A stretch of DNA of 6,315 nt from Promethearchaeia archaeon (GCA_029856295.1 JAHQWS010000148.1:1-6315); one strand, 5' to 3'; counted from the first letter of the stretch, positions 1-6,130 are shown. The notes: generated by a model from the sequence alone, not told the origin. Numbers and translations are program-made.

Positions 1-666
1 TACATGTATGGAGCACAAATTTCTGTTCCTGTTACAATTAGAGTTCCATTTGGAACCGGTATAATGGGAGCGGCACAGCATTCCCAATCATTTGAATCAT
101 GGTTTATGCATGTACCTGGTTTAAAAGTCGTGTTACCCTCAGATCCGGCTGATTTTAAGGGTTTATTTAAAACTGCCGTACGGGATGACGATCCGGTCAT
201 CTTTTTTGAAAACAAGCAGTGTTACTTCCGAAGCGGAGAGGTTCCATTAGATAAAAATTTCACGATACCATTTGGTCAAGCGAGGAAATTCACAGAAGGA
301 GATGATGTGACAATAGTTGCTACGGGAGCTATGGTTCAAGAAAGTATAAATGCAGCTAATAAATTAAAAGAAGAAAATATCCACTGTGAAGTAATAGATC
401 CAAGAACGTTAGTTCCAATGGATAAAAATTCTATCCTAAATTCAGTTGAAAAAACGGGAAAACTGCTTATCGTTGATGAGGGGTGTAAAACTTGCTCAGT
501 GAGCGCAGAAATCGCAGCTTTTGTCGCAGAAGAGGGGTTTCAATACTTAAAGAAAAGGATACTAAGGTTAAACACTCCGGATGTTCCTATACCTTACGGT
601 ACATTAGAAAAAGAAGTCGTTCCAAACGCTAAATCTATTCAAGACCATGTTAAAAAGCTTCTTTAA
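1..666 (+). CDS. 2-oxoacid (pyruvate/acetoin-type) dehydrogenase E1 component, beta subunit, 5'-partial
   Basis: The beta subunit of the thiamine-diphosphate E1 of a 2-oxoacid dehydrogenase complex pairs with an alpha subunit to decarboxylate pyruvate, acetoin or a branched-chain oxoacid and pass the acyl group to lipoyl-E2. The reading frame is open from base 1 (Tyr, then Met), so the gene starts outside the window. About 221 residues remain of a family usually near 325-340, so roughly 105 are missing. Visible are the end of the transketolase-type pyrimidine-binding domain (GAAQHSQSFESWF, residues 23-35 of the visible part, with the conserved His of the AQHSQ motif, and IPGLKVV-like VPGLKVVLPS), then the transketolase C-terminal domain from about residue 98, with VIDPRTLVPMD at 131-141 and the acidic turn DEG at 159-161. 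The DEGCKTCSVSAEI stretch has Cys-Ser where many relatives have Gly-Phe/Gly. The exact oxoacid cannot be decided from this subunit, and E1 alpha would be expected just to the left. The class assignment is firm. Confidence 0.93.
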   Translation, partial: YMYGAQISVPVTIRVPFGTGIMGAAQHSQSFESWFMHVPGLKVVLPSDPADFKGLFKTAVRDDDPVIFFENKQCYFRSGEVPLDKNFTIPFGQARKFTEGDDVTIVATGAMVQESINAANKLKEENIHCEVIDPRTLVPMDKNSILNSVEKTGKLLIVDEGCKTCSVSAEIAAFVAEEGFQYLKKRILRLNTPDVPIPYGTLEKEVVPNAKSIQDHVKKLL

Positions 667-745
667 ATACATTTTTATCAAAAGTCTTTTGCTTTGACAA
701 TTGACTTATATTTTTTTTCAATATTATAAAGAAAAAATAAAAAAT
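667..745. terminator. Bidirectional T-tract terminator between convergent genes
   Basis: The 79 bp between the convergent E1 beta and symporter genes are almost pure A/T. On the + strand there is a run of eight T at 711-718, preceded by a small inverted repeat CAAAAG-T-CTTTTG at 679-691. On the - strand, two A6 tracts (732-737 and an adjacent run to 744) read as T-tracts directly after the symporter stop codon. Archaeal transcription commonly ends at T-rich tracts without a strong hairpin, so the region probably terminates both transcripts. No gene is visible here. Confidence 0.45.
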
Positions 746-2155
746 TTATTTTAATTCTGGATGTTTTGCTAATTCTTCTCTTATTTGCTTCAATTTTTCT
801 CCGTGTAAACTGTATGATTTGAGGAGGAGGATCGCAATTGTCAGAGCAATAGCGGGAAATATGAACATTAATGATTTTAATCCAAGAACAACTAACTCTG
901 GATCCTCTGGCACTGGATTATACTCTTGTTCCCAACCGATATTCCCGAACATAAGAGCTACTGTTATGATTACTAATATAACTGCAGATCTCTGAATAAA
1001 TAACATAACACCATAGAAACTAGCACCCCTTCTAACACCAAATTTAAGCGCATCTTCATCAATAACATCAGCATGTAAAAGATCTATGTAAAACATTGTT
1101 CCTCCTATCGGGAACCCTACAAGTGCTGTAGTTATCATGAAAAACATTTGATGCTCCTTACCGGACATTAAGAAATATGGAATTAGTATAACAATAAAGA
1201 GGCTTAAACTCAAGATCATACCATTTCTCACTCCGATTTTCAATCCAATTTTTCTATGAATTGGCATGGAAAGAGCTGCTACAACAAATGCCAACATTAA
1301 ACTTAACCCTACTAACATAGCCCCTTTTTTAACGCCAAGAACATGTTCAGCATAGATAGGCATTACTAACGGAAGAATAGTAAAGCAATACCAAACCATA
1401 GTATTTGCAAGTGTAAATTTTAAAAAAGATTTGTTCGACAAAGTCAATTTAAACGATTGAAAAATAGAGGGTCTTTTATTAAAATCTTCTACTGTCTCTT
1501 CTTTTTCTTTAACACCCCATATAGCAAAAGGAATAGCTGCTAAAAGAGTGATAATTGCTACTATTATTCCCATAGTCAAGTATTCGCCCTTAATGCGAGG
1601 AATTGCTGCATCATTGTCCGGTACCAGATCAGATATGATTAGCGCAGGAATGAGTGAACCTAATATTAAGGCGAAAACAAATGTCAAATTCCTGAAAATT
1701 TGGGCAGCTGCTCGTTTTTCTTCGTTAGGAAATTGATCTGGAAAAACAGCGTTCATATTTACGTTAAACATACTATAAATAAATTCGAATGATATAATTA
1801 CAATTAGGAAATAAATGAATTCCGCAGATTTATCGCTAGTGTCAAATGGCACATAAAACAACAATATCATCAATATTGATAAAGGTACAACAGAAATAAT
1901 AATATAAAACCTTCTTTTGCCCCACTTTCTCTTTTGTTTTGTCCGCTCCGATAAAGCACCAACAAGTGGATCATTTACAGAATTCCATATTCCCCATATA
2001 ATATATCCAGTCAAAATTGAAACCAATGGTAATTTTACGACGGTGAAATAATATGTGAAAATTAAGAATTGAAATACTTGGTAAGTCAATTGGTCAGGGA
2101 TAGCAGAGATGCCAAATAAAAACTTTTCCTTGAATTTTAATGGTTTTTCGCTCAT
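746..2155 (-). CDS. GPH-family (MelB-like) glycoside/sugar:cation symporter
   Basis: This is an integral membrane transporter of the glycoside-pentoside-hexuronide:cation symporter family (major facilitator superfamily), with 469 residues, the normal length, and about 12 hydrophobic segments. The family signature follows helix II: W57-N58-S59-V60-N61-D62-P63-L-V-G-A-L-S-E-R-T, then a basic loop ending WGKRRFY (78-84). By alignment to MelB from memory, D62 matches the cation-site Asp59 and N58 sits where MelB has Asp55. The second half carries the family motif DVIDEDALKFGVRRGASFYG at 363-382. The C-terminus is short, charged and cytoplasmic (451-469). The start at 2155 is the first in-frame Met of a run open to MSEKPLKFKEKF; only a weak purine-rich stretch precedes it. 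A TATA box, a palindromic operator and a leader hairpin lie upstream. The substrate is unknown; the shared operator links it to the sulfatase, so a sulfated sugar or its desulfated product is a reasonable guess. Confidence 0.9.
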   Translation of the reverse strand: MSEKPLKFKEKFLFGISAIPDQLTYQVFQFLIFTYYFTVVKLPLVSILTGYIIWGIWNSVNDPLVGALSERTKQKRKWGKRRFYIIISVVPLSILMILLFYVPFDTSDKSAEFIYFLIVIISFEFIYSMFNVNMNAVFPDQFPNEEKRAAAQIFRNLTFVFALILGSLIPALIISDLVPDNDAAIPRIKGEYLTMGIIVAIITLLAAIPFAIWGVKEKEETVEDFNKRPSIFQSFKLTLSNKSFLKFTLANTMVWYCFTILPLVMPIYAEHVLGVKKGAMLVGLSLMLAFVVAALSMPIHRKIGLKIGVRNGMILSLSLFIVILIPYFLMSGKEHQMFFMITTALVGFPIGGTMFYIDLLHADVIDEDALKFGVRRGASFYGVMLFIQRSAVILVIITVALMFGNIGWEQEYNPVPEDPELVVLGLKSLMFIFPAIALTIAILLLKSYSLHGEKLKQIREELAKHPELK

Positions 2156-2189
2156 TCTAACTCATTTTTTCACTCTTTTTAGTTCAATA

Positions 2190-2224
2190 CTAAGATTAAA
2201 ACTATAATTTTTTGATAATCTTAG
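2190..2224 (-). other. Inverted repeat / predicted hairpin at the 5' end of the symporter mRNA leader
   Basis: Two perfect complementary 9-bp arms, CTAAGATTA (2190-2198) and TAATCTTAG (2216-2224), flank a 17-nt A/T-rich loop. With +1 placed about 26 nt from the centre of the TATA box at 2246-2255, transcription of the symporter gene would begin near 2224, so the hairpin would form the very first 35 nt of the leader, about 35 nt before the ATG. No T-run follows it on either strand, so it does not look like a terminator. It could protect the 5' end, affect translation, or be a second protein-binding palindrome in DNA. The function is inferred only from position. Confidence 0.5.
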
Positions 2225-2245
2225 ATAATGTATTAAATGAAAATC

Positions 2246-2255
2246 TATTTATAAA
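2246..2255 (-). promoter_or_regulatory. Archaeal TATA box for the symporter gene
   Basis: On the - strand this reads TTTATAAATA, close to the archaeal TATA consensus. The bases just upstream (ACAAT), where the BRE would lie, are the end of the palindromic operator. Expected transcription start is near 2224, giving a leader of about 70 nt before the ATG at 2155. The spacing to the operator is identical to that at the regulator promoter (2961-2968). Confidence 0.6.
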
Positions 2256-2276
2256 TTGTGATACATATTATTACAA
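2256..2276. promoter_or_regulatory. Operator copy 1 (imperfect palindrome TTGTGATA-N5-TATTACAA)
   Basis: The arms are TTGTGATA (2256-2263) and TATTACAA (2269-2276) around a CATAT spacer. They are complementary at seven of eight positions. The site touches the upstream edge of the symporter TATA box, so a bound protein would cover the BRE and block TBP/TFB. The same architecture recurs at 2971-2991, and similarity outside the palindrome continues on both sides: CTATTTA at 2245-2251, and a GTA-T-TATTA-type stretch after 2277. The probable ligand is the ribbon-helix-helix protein encoded at 2333-2929. That is an inference from proximity. Confidence 0.7.
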
Positions 2277-2332
2277 CGTATTATTAAGAAAGGTTTTTAC
2301 GATAATTTTCTAGTAAAAATTTCAAGATACTC

Positions 2333-2929
2333 TTAAGTTTTATCAACTAATTTAAATTCCAATCTAATGGTTGTATTAGAAATATTGCTAGTTTTTTGGA
2401 TTAAGATAAAACCGAACTGTATAGCCATTAGATATTCCAAAAATGACTTGAAAAATAGTGAAAAATTTTTATTAAGGGTGTGTATCCCATAAATAAGAAT
2501 TTTGCCATTATCCATTTTCTGATAATTTAATTTCTCAAACCAGTTAGCTTCATTAGGACCAATTCCCTCTGTAAAGATAGTTAGCATTGAGTTGAGATCT
2601 TCTTTTGCCTTCATATCAATTAAATGAATATTAAACTCATTTATCCAAATTTCAGCAATATTTTTCCCTAAATCAATTAAATTTTTTTCGTCTACAAAAT
2701 TAAGAAGCCCCTTTAAAAAATTCTTCCCTATAATTATAGAATCAGATTTTATAAGCACTTTTTTAATATTAATCCATTCGTTAAAAGAATTTCTTAATAA
2801 CTCGCTTTTCTTGATATTATTCTCCGCCGAAATTTGACTTAATTTATGATAAGTCTCCTTATCCAACCGGAGGCTCATGATATACGATTGTTTACTAGAT
2901 TTTTTTTTGTCTATTTTTATGTTAGGCAT
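2333..2929 (-). CDS. Ribbon-helix-helix transcriptional regulator with an unrecognised C-terminal domain
   Basis: This 198-residue protein has a lysine-rich N-terminal tail (1-14) and then a ribbon-helix-helix (CopG/Arc/MetJ-like) unit at about 17-55. Its strand is IMSLRLD, with helix 1 DKETYHKLSQISAENN, and helix 2 begins IKKSELLRNSFNEWI. Alternating S-R in the strand would enter the DNA major groove of a dimer. Residues about 56-198 form a second domain that I do not recognise: mostly helical to about 105, then a Gly-containing segment (GIGPNEANWFEKLNY), strands (NGKILIYGIH), a long hydrophobic helix (about 160-176) and a closing strand pair (IRLEFKLV). The strand-helix-strand ending is faintly reminiscent of small-molecule-binding V4R-type domains, which I treat as speculation. 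It lies on the symporter's strand, 177 nt upstream, and is divergent from the sulfatase. Operators occur at its own promoter and at the symporter's. The likely role is local, effector-responsive autoregulator; the DNA-binding class is well supported, the effector is not. Confidence 0.75.
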   Translation of the reverse strand: MPNIKIDKKKSSKQSYIMSLRLDKETYHKLSQISAENNIKKSELLRNSFNEWINIKKVLIKSDSIIIGKNFLKGLLNFVDEKNLIDLGKNIAEIWINEFNIHLIDMKAKEDLNSMLTIFTEGIGPNEANWFEKLNYQKMDNGKILIYGIHTLNKNFSLFFKSFLEYLMAIQFGFILIQKTSNISNTTIRLEFKLVDKT

Positions 2930-2960
2930 CTATACTCAATTTATCATATTAAAATGAAAC

Positions 2961-2968
2961 TATTTAAA
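2961..2968 (-). promoter_or_regulatory. Archaeal TATA box for the regulator gene
   Basis: On the - strand this reads TTTAAATA. It aligns without gaps with the symporter TATA box and lies 2 bp from the palindromic operator. The predicted transcription start is near 2938-2940, leaving only about 10 nt of leader before the ATG at 2927-2929. No Shine-Dalgarno is visible in that short leader (AATTGAGTATAG), which would fit near-leaderless initiation. Confidence 0.55.
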
Positions 2969-2970
2969 TC

Positions 2971-2991
2971 TTGTGATACATGCTATCACAA
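2971..2991. promoter_or_regulatory. Operator copy 2 (perfect palindrome TTGTGATA-N5-TATCACAA) in the divergent regulator/sulfatase region
   Basis: The arms TTGTGATA (2971-2978) and TATCACAA (2984-2991) are exact inverted repeats around CATGC. The site is placed to control both divergent genes: it abuts the regulator TATA box on one side, and a possible sulfatase TATA (TTATAAAA, 2999-3006) starts 8 bp away on the other. It superficially resembles a CRP/FNR box, but TGTGA and TCACA are separated by 9 bp rather than 6, so that family is not indicated. The window encodes one DNA-binding protein of a regulatory type, the neighbouring ribbon-helix-helix protein. Confidence 0.78.
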
Positions 2992-2998
2992 TGTAATA

Positions 2999-3006
2999 TT
3001 ATAAAA
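2999..3006 (+). promoter_or_regulatory. Candidate TATA box for the sulfatase gene
   Basis: TTATAAAA on the + strand lies 7 bp beyond operator copy 2. It would start transcription near 3029 and give a leader of about 55-65 nt. A second candidate, CAAATAAATA (about 3016-3025), would start near 3047. The stretch is so A/T-rich that neither can be preferred firmly. The rest of 2930-3082 holds no gene. Confidence 0.3.
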
Positions 3007-3022
3007 TTATTTTATCAAATAA

Positions 3023-3037
3023 ATAATTGTCAATTAT
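3023..3037. repeat. Short perfect palindrome ATAATTG-T-CAATTAT in the sulfatase leader/promoter
   Basis: Two exact 7-bp inverted arms flank a single central T. The element lies between the candidate sulfatase TATA box and the start codon. Its sequence differs from the two TTGTGATA operators, so it would be a different site if functional. In such A/T-rich DNA a 7-bp palindrome can easily arise by chance. Confidence 0.25.
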
Positions 3038-3082
3038 GATTTTTTCAAAAATTAACATTAGAAAAAGTTGTAAAAAACGGGG

Positions 3083-4627
3083 ATGAGATTTATGAGTGAA
3101 AAAATGAATGTTTTATTTCTAATATCCGATCAGCACCGAGCAGACCATATGAGTTGCTCAGGGCATAAGATATTAAAAACTCCAAATATAGATAGATTAG
3201 CTAAAGATGGGATTAGGTTTACAAATGCGTTCTGCACAAACCCAATGTGCATGCCTAATAGAGCAACCCTCTTGACAGGGTATTATCCAAATGTACATGG
3301 TGTCAGAAGCAATGGGATGGTGTTATCTGAAGATTTGCCATCAATAACTCAAACTCTCGTGAAAAGAGGATGGCGTACGGCAGGGATTGGTAAATTCCAT
3401 TACCAATACGATACTGCTGCGTATCGGATCAAGGAAAAAAAAACTCCTGAAAGTTTCTATGACTGGGTATTTCCTAATGATAAGATCTTTAGTCCTACTG
3501 GTAAAAATTTTCCCATCCCCTATTATCATTATCAAGAAGTTGAAATGGTGTTAGGACATGGTACAGCTTTGGCAGGTCATTATATGGATTGGTTGGAAGA
3601 AAGATCCCCAATGCACGTTGAAACAATGAAAAAGCGATGGGAAAACCTTGATGCTTCTTTTGGTCCATTTTGTGAAAATGACCTACCAGTTGAGCTTTAT
3701 CCAAATGCTTATATTGTGGAAAAAACTATAAATTTCCTCGAAAGACACGCTCGAGGCGATTATAATGATAAGCCATTTTACATTCACTGCTCCTTTCCAG
3801 ATCCCCATCATCCTGTTAATCCTCCAGGAAGATATAGGAACATGTACAAACCTGAAGATATCGAACTTCCTGAAAATTTTGACGATTTGGAAAACATACG
3901 AGCCCATCCTTTTTTAAAAGACTATATTAACGTAATGCCTGGCGCTATGTTAAGAGAAACAAATGAAGAGGAAATTCGAAAGTTTATTGCTTATACGTAC
4001 GGAACTATTGCATTACTTGATGATAGTATGGGACAAGTTTTAGCTGCTTTAGATAAATTAGGTTATGCGGACAACACAATTGTTGTTTATACTAGCGATC
4101 ATGGAGACTTAATGGGAGAACATGGAATGCTCTTCAAAGGGCCATCTCCTTATAATGGTGTTTTACAAGTACCAATGATATGGAGAGTGCCAGGATTAAC
4201 TAAATCCTCTGTATCTGATGCATTGATAAGTTCTATAGATTATCCAAAGACAATACTCAAATTATTAGGGATCCCTGAAAGAAAACATCCTCCTAACATG
4301 CAAGGCTATGATATGACTCCTGTGTTGAAAGATCCTTCAACTAAAATAAGGGATTGTTGTTTAATAGAACATGATGAAGAAGTAGGTCCCAAGGGTCCAC
4401 TCTATTGTAGACTAAGACATTTGATAACAGAAGATCATAAATTAACAGTATATGAAGGAATCAATGGATTTGGAGATGTATTTAATCGCAAAAACGATCC
4501 TCTTGAGTTACAGAATCTATGGTACGATGAGGATTTTAAAAGTAAACGATTCGAATTGGTTGAAAGGTTATTGCAAGAATCTCTTAAAGTTCAGACTCGA
4601 AATCCAAAACGGATTGCTCCAGATTAG
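3083..4627 (+). CDS. Sulfatase-superfamily hydrolase (cytoplasmic, formylglycine-type)
   Basis: A type I sulfatase hydrolyses sulfate monoesters with a formylglycine made post-translationally from Cys. The protein has 514 residues, typical length, with a complete fold. The first strand is MNVLFLISDQHRADH (8-22), giving metal ligand D16 with Q17; D-Q is also seen in choline sulfatase and phosphonate monoester hydrolases. The modification motif is C56-M-P-N59-R60-A-T-L-L-T-G; Asn at the usual Ser/Ala position is atypical. Further conserved residues are GIGKFH (K104, H106), PDPHHP (D240, H242, H243), and TSDHGDLMGEHGMLFKG with D339, H340 and K352. There is no signal peptide or membrane segment, so it acts in the cytoplasm. 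Three in-frame ATGs occur (3083, 3092, 3104). The outermost is annotated, but 3092 has a GGATGAG stretch 4 nt upstream and may be the real start. It is divergent from the regulator and probably co-regulated with the symporter. A phosphonate or phosphodiester substrate is the main alternative. Confidence 0.9.
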   Translation: MRFMSEKMNVLFLISDQHRADHMSCSGHKILKTPNIDRLAKDGIRFTNAFCTNPMCMPNRATLLTGYYPNVHGVRSNGMVLSEDLPSITQTLVKRGWRTAGIGKFHYQYDTAAYRIKEKKTPESFYDWVFPNDKIFSPTGKNFPIPYYHYQEVEMVLGHGTALAGHYMDWLEERSPMHVETMKKRWENLDASFGPFCENDLPVELYPNAYIVEKTINFLERHARGDYNDKPFYIHCSFPDPHHPVNPPGRYRNMYKPEDIELPENFDDLENIRAHPFLKDYINVMPGAMLRETNEEEIRKFIAYTYGTIALLDDSMGQVLAALDKLGYADNTIVVYTSDHGDLMGEHGMLFKGPSPYNGVLQVPMIWRVPGLTKSSVSDALISSIDYPKTILKLLGIPERKHPPNMQGYDMTPVLKDPSTKIRDCCLIEHDEEVGPKGPLYCRLRHLITEDHKLTVYEGINGFGDVFNRKNDPLELQNLWYDEDFKSKRFELVERLLQESLKVQTRNPKRIAPD

Positions 4628-4696
4628 TAATTTTAATAATTATTTATTCAATTCTTACTATTTTAAACGTGCTTTTTCCATCCATAAACATTTTAA

Positions 4697-4894
4697 TTAA
4701 ATCATATTATTGAGACTGCTGAGCCCTTAATCCAAATGTTTGAAAAAAGTTTTGAATATTTAGAAATGATGTTGCTAGCAAAAATAATCGCACCTGGAGT
4801 TGGAAACAAGGGAGCGGTTTTGAAAAAACAAGGAATCTTAGAGAAATGCTACGATCTTGGAAAAAATTTGGCTTTAGATATTTCTTTAAAATAG
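4697..4894 (+). pseudogene. C-terminal remnant of a flavodoxin-like / NAD(P)H-dependent FMN reductase
   Basis: After a stop at 4694-4696 the frame is open for 65 codons to TAG at 4892-4894; the first ATG is at 4736 (52 residues). The translation contains FEYLEMMLLAKIIAPGVG, then NKGAVLKKQGILEKCYDLG and KNLAL. This resembles the end of multimeric flavodoxin / FMN-reductase proteins (a strand ending in a Gly-rich turn, then E-x-AYELGKKLA-type final helix). The family is usually 180-220 residues, and everything containing the FMN-phosphate loop is missing, with no matching sequence upstream in other frames. No promoter or ribosome-binding site is evident. The rest of the 4628-4970 interval shows nothing recognisable except a T5 tract near 4672-4678, which might help end the sulfatase transcript. 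An unrelated small protein remains possible. Confidence 0.45.
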
Positions 4895-4970
4895 AATTTT
4901 AACTTTATATAATTTGAATAAGTATTAAATTAACAGAGGAAAGAGCTCATTGAAATGCCTTAATAATTAT

Positions 4971-6110
4971 TTAATTTCCATAAACAGAAAATTTCTTTTT
5001 TAATTTTATTTTAAGTTCTTGAGGAAAAGTAAATTCGTTTGTATAAAATTCAAAAATTATTTCATCAATCTTCCTTTGTTCTGAGGTATAATCATAATCT
5101 AGGTCATTCTGTTTGTTCTTTATAATTGTTTTAACCAAGATTTCAATTTTTTCCTTGGTTTCAATATCGGGTAATATGAATGGTAAAGCGTGAATACCAG
5201 TTATTTGAATGCTGCTGGTATTATTTATAATACCCTTAGCAAGATAATTGTATAAAGAACTGTTTAACAGTCCCAAGGCATATTCAATTGAAACTTCTTT
5301 ATCAATTATGGTAAATCCTATTGCTTTATTAGAATCCCAATAACATCCCTTAGGCATGTATCTCGCAGCTAACCTTGAGCTCACTCCACTTATAACAATA
5401 CCTTCTGTTTCAAAGGGAACGCTTTTAGGAATATCATAGATTGGGATTGAGTCTTTATACCAATCTAAAGCTTCCATTATTGGCCGATAGTATTGGTCTG
5501 CTCCACCCCGCTTTAAGTAAGGTTTCCATCCGCCAGAGAAAAACTCTTCTTCCTTTATTATCTTATACTTTTTATCTAATTCTAATATTTTCTCATTTCT
5601 CTTCTTAAAAATTTCAGCTAATTCAGTACCCTCAATGGCAGCTATGTATTTTCGGTTATTATGGGTATGCATTCCAATAAAACCTTGGATATGGCGCTTT
5701 AATTTTGAAGCTTTTTCAAAAAGATGAATTATTTGTTCTTCTACATCTGTAAAAAATATATTAAAGGGTAATAAATGGTATTTTTCTTGTTTATACTCAA
5801 GTACTTTTTTATAATTTTCATAACTACTTTCGCTTTCTACTCTCGGTATGATTCTCATGAGGTTATCTTTTCTTCTCCTCTCATTATCTTTACCAATACA
5901 CTTGGTTAATATAATGATAACCGGGCTCGTGCTAACATTCTGACTATCAAATAGATTTGTTGGAGCTAACAGAATCTCATTTATCAGACAATTATTTAAA
6001 ATGAACTTACGCAAGCGTTTATGGGTAATCAAAGATAAAAATGAATCGCTCGTGATAAAACCTAATTTACCTCCATTTTTTAATCGCCAAATGCTAGAAA
6101 CAATAAACAT
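4971..6110 (-). CDS. N6-adenine DNA methyltransferase / type II restriction-modification protein, C-terminal part (N-terminally truncated)
   Basis: This 379-residue frame begins inside a class I N6-adenine methyltransferase domain. LKNGGKLGFITSDSFL (10-25) is the strand-turn that follows the NPPY catalytic loop, and STSPVIIILTK (60-70) is the end of the Rossmann sheet. From about 140 it continues into a TaqI/Eco57I- or PglX-like target-recognition region: IQGFIGMHTHNNRKYIA, GGWKPYLKRGGADQYY (193-208), EGIVISGVSSRLAARYMPKG (236-255), LGLLNSSLYNYLA and IQITGIHALPFILPD (301-315), ending in a basic tail. The FxGxG cofactor loop and the NPPY motif are absent, so no methylation is possible from this piece alone. 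The frame is open upstream to a TGA at 6180-6182 without another ATG, and residues HETYS just before Met1 still look like family sequence. The true gene therefore extended further and was cut by the junction with the NadB fragment at about 6131-6141. The family call is good; subtype (type IIG versus BREX PglX) is undecided, and this is probably non-functional. Confidence 0.72.
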   Translation of the reverse strand: MFIVSSIWRLKNGGKLGFITSDSFLSLITHKRLRKFILNNCLINEILLAPTNLFDSQNVSTSPVIIILTKCIGKDNERRRKDNLMRIIPRVESESSYENYKKVLEYKQEKYHLLPFNIFFTDVEEQIIHLFEKASKLKRHIQGFIGMHTHNNRKYIAAIEGTELAEIFKKRNEKILELDKKYKIIKEEEFFSGGWKPYLKRGGADQYYRPIMEALDWYKDSIPIYDIPKSVPFETEGIVISGVSSRLAARYMPKGCYWDSNKAIGFTIIDKEVSIEYALGLLNSSLYNYLAKGIINNTSSIQITGIHALPFILPDIETKEKIEILVKTIIKNKQNDLDYDYTSEQRKIDEIIFEFYTNEFTFPQELKIKLKKKFSVYGN

Positions 6111-6130
6111 GGAATAAGTTTCGTGAGAAT

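Noticed and set aside
1548..1736. 62-codon + strand open frame inside the symporter gene
   Set aside because: It lies antisense within a complete transporter gene, has no family resemblance or start signal, and is explained as a shadow frame.
2971..2991. Reading operator copy 2 as a CRP/FNR binding site
   Set aside because: TGTGA and TCACA are present, but their separation is 9 bp instead of 6, and no CRP/FNR-type protein is in the window.
3005..3028. AATTATTTTA / TAAATAATT inverted repeat upstream of the sulfatase
   Set aside because: It is imperfect and built only from A and T in a background of the same composition, so no structure can be claimed.
3094..3107. 14-bp direct identity GAGTGAAAAAATGA with the symporter leader (2162-2175, - strand)
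   Set aside because: It is A-rich, falls in the coding start of one gene and the untranslated leader of the other, and could arise by chance in DNA of this composition.
3341..3907. Three minus-strand open frames (64-74 codons) within the sulfatase gene
   Set aside because: They overlap one another and lie opposite a fully conserved sulfatase; they have no recognisable domains or promoters.
4452..4700. 82-codon + strand frame overlapping the sulfatase 3' end
   Set aside because: Most of it is an out-of-frame copy of the conserved sulfatase C-terminus, and the remainder is A/T-rich low-complexity translation.
4628..4970. Possible tRNA, CRISPR or insertion-sequence remains in the gene-poor interval and elsewhere
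   Set aside because: I saw no tRNA-like arms, no regularly spaced repeats, no terminal inverted repeats and no transposase motifs on either strand.
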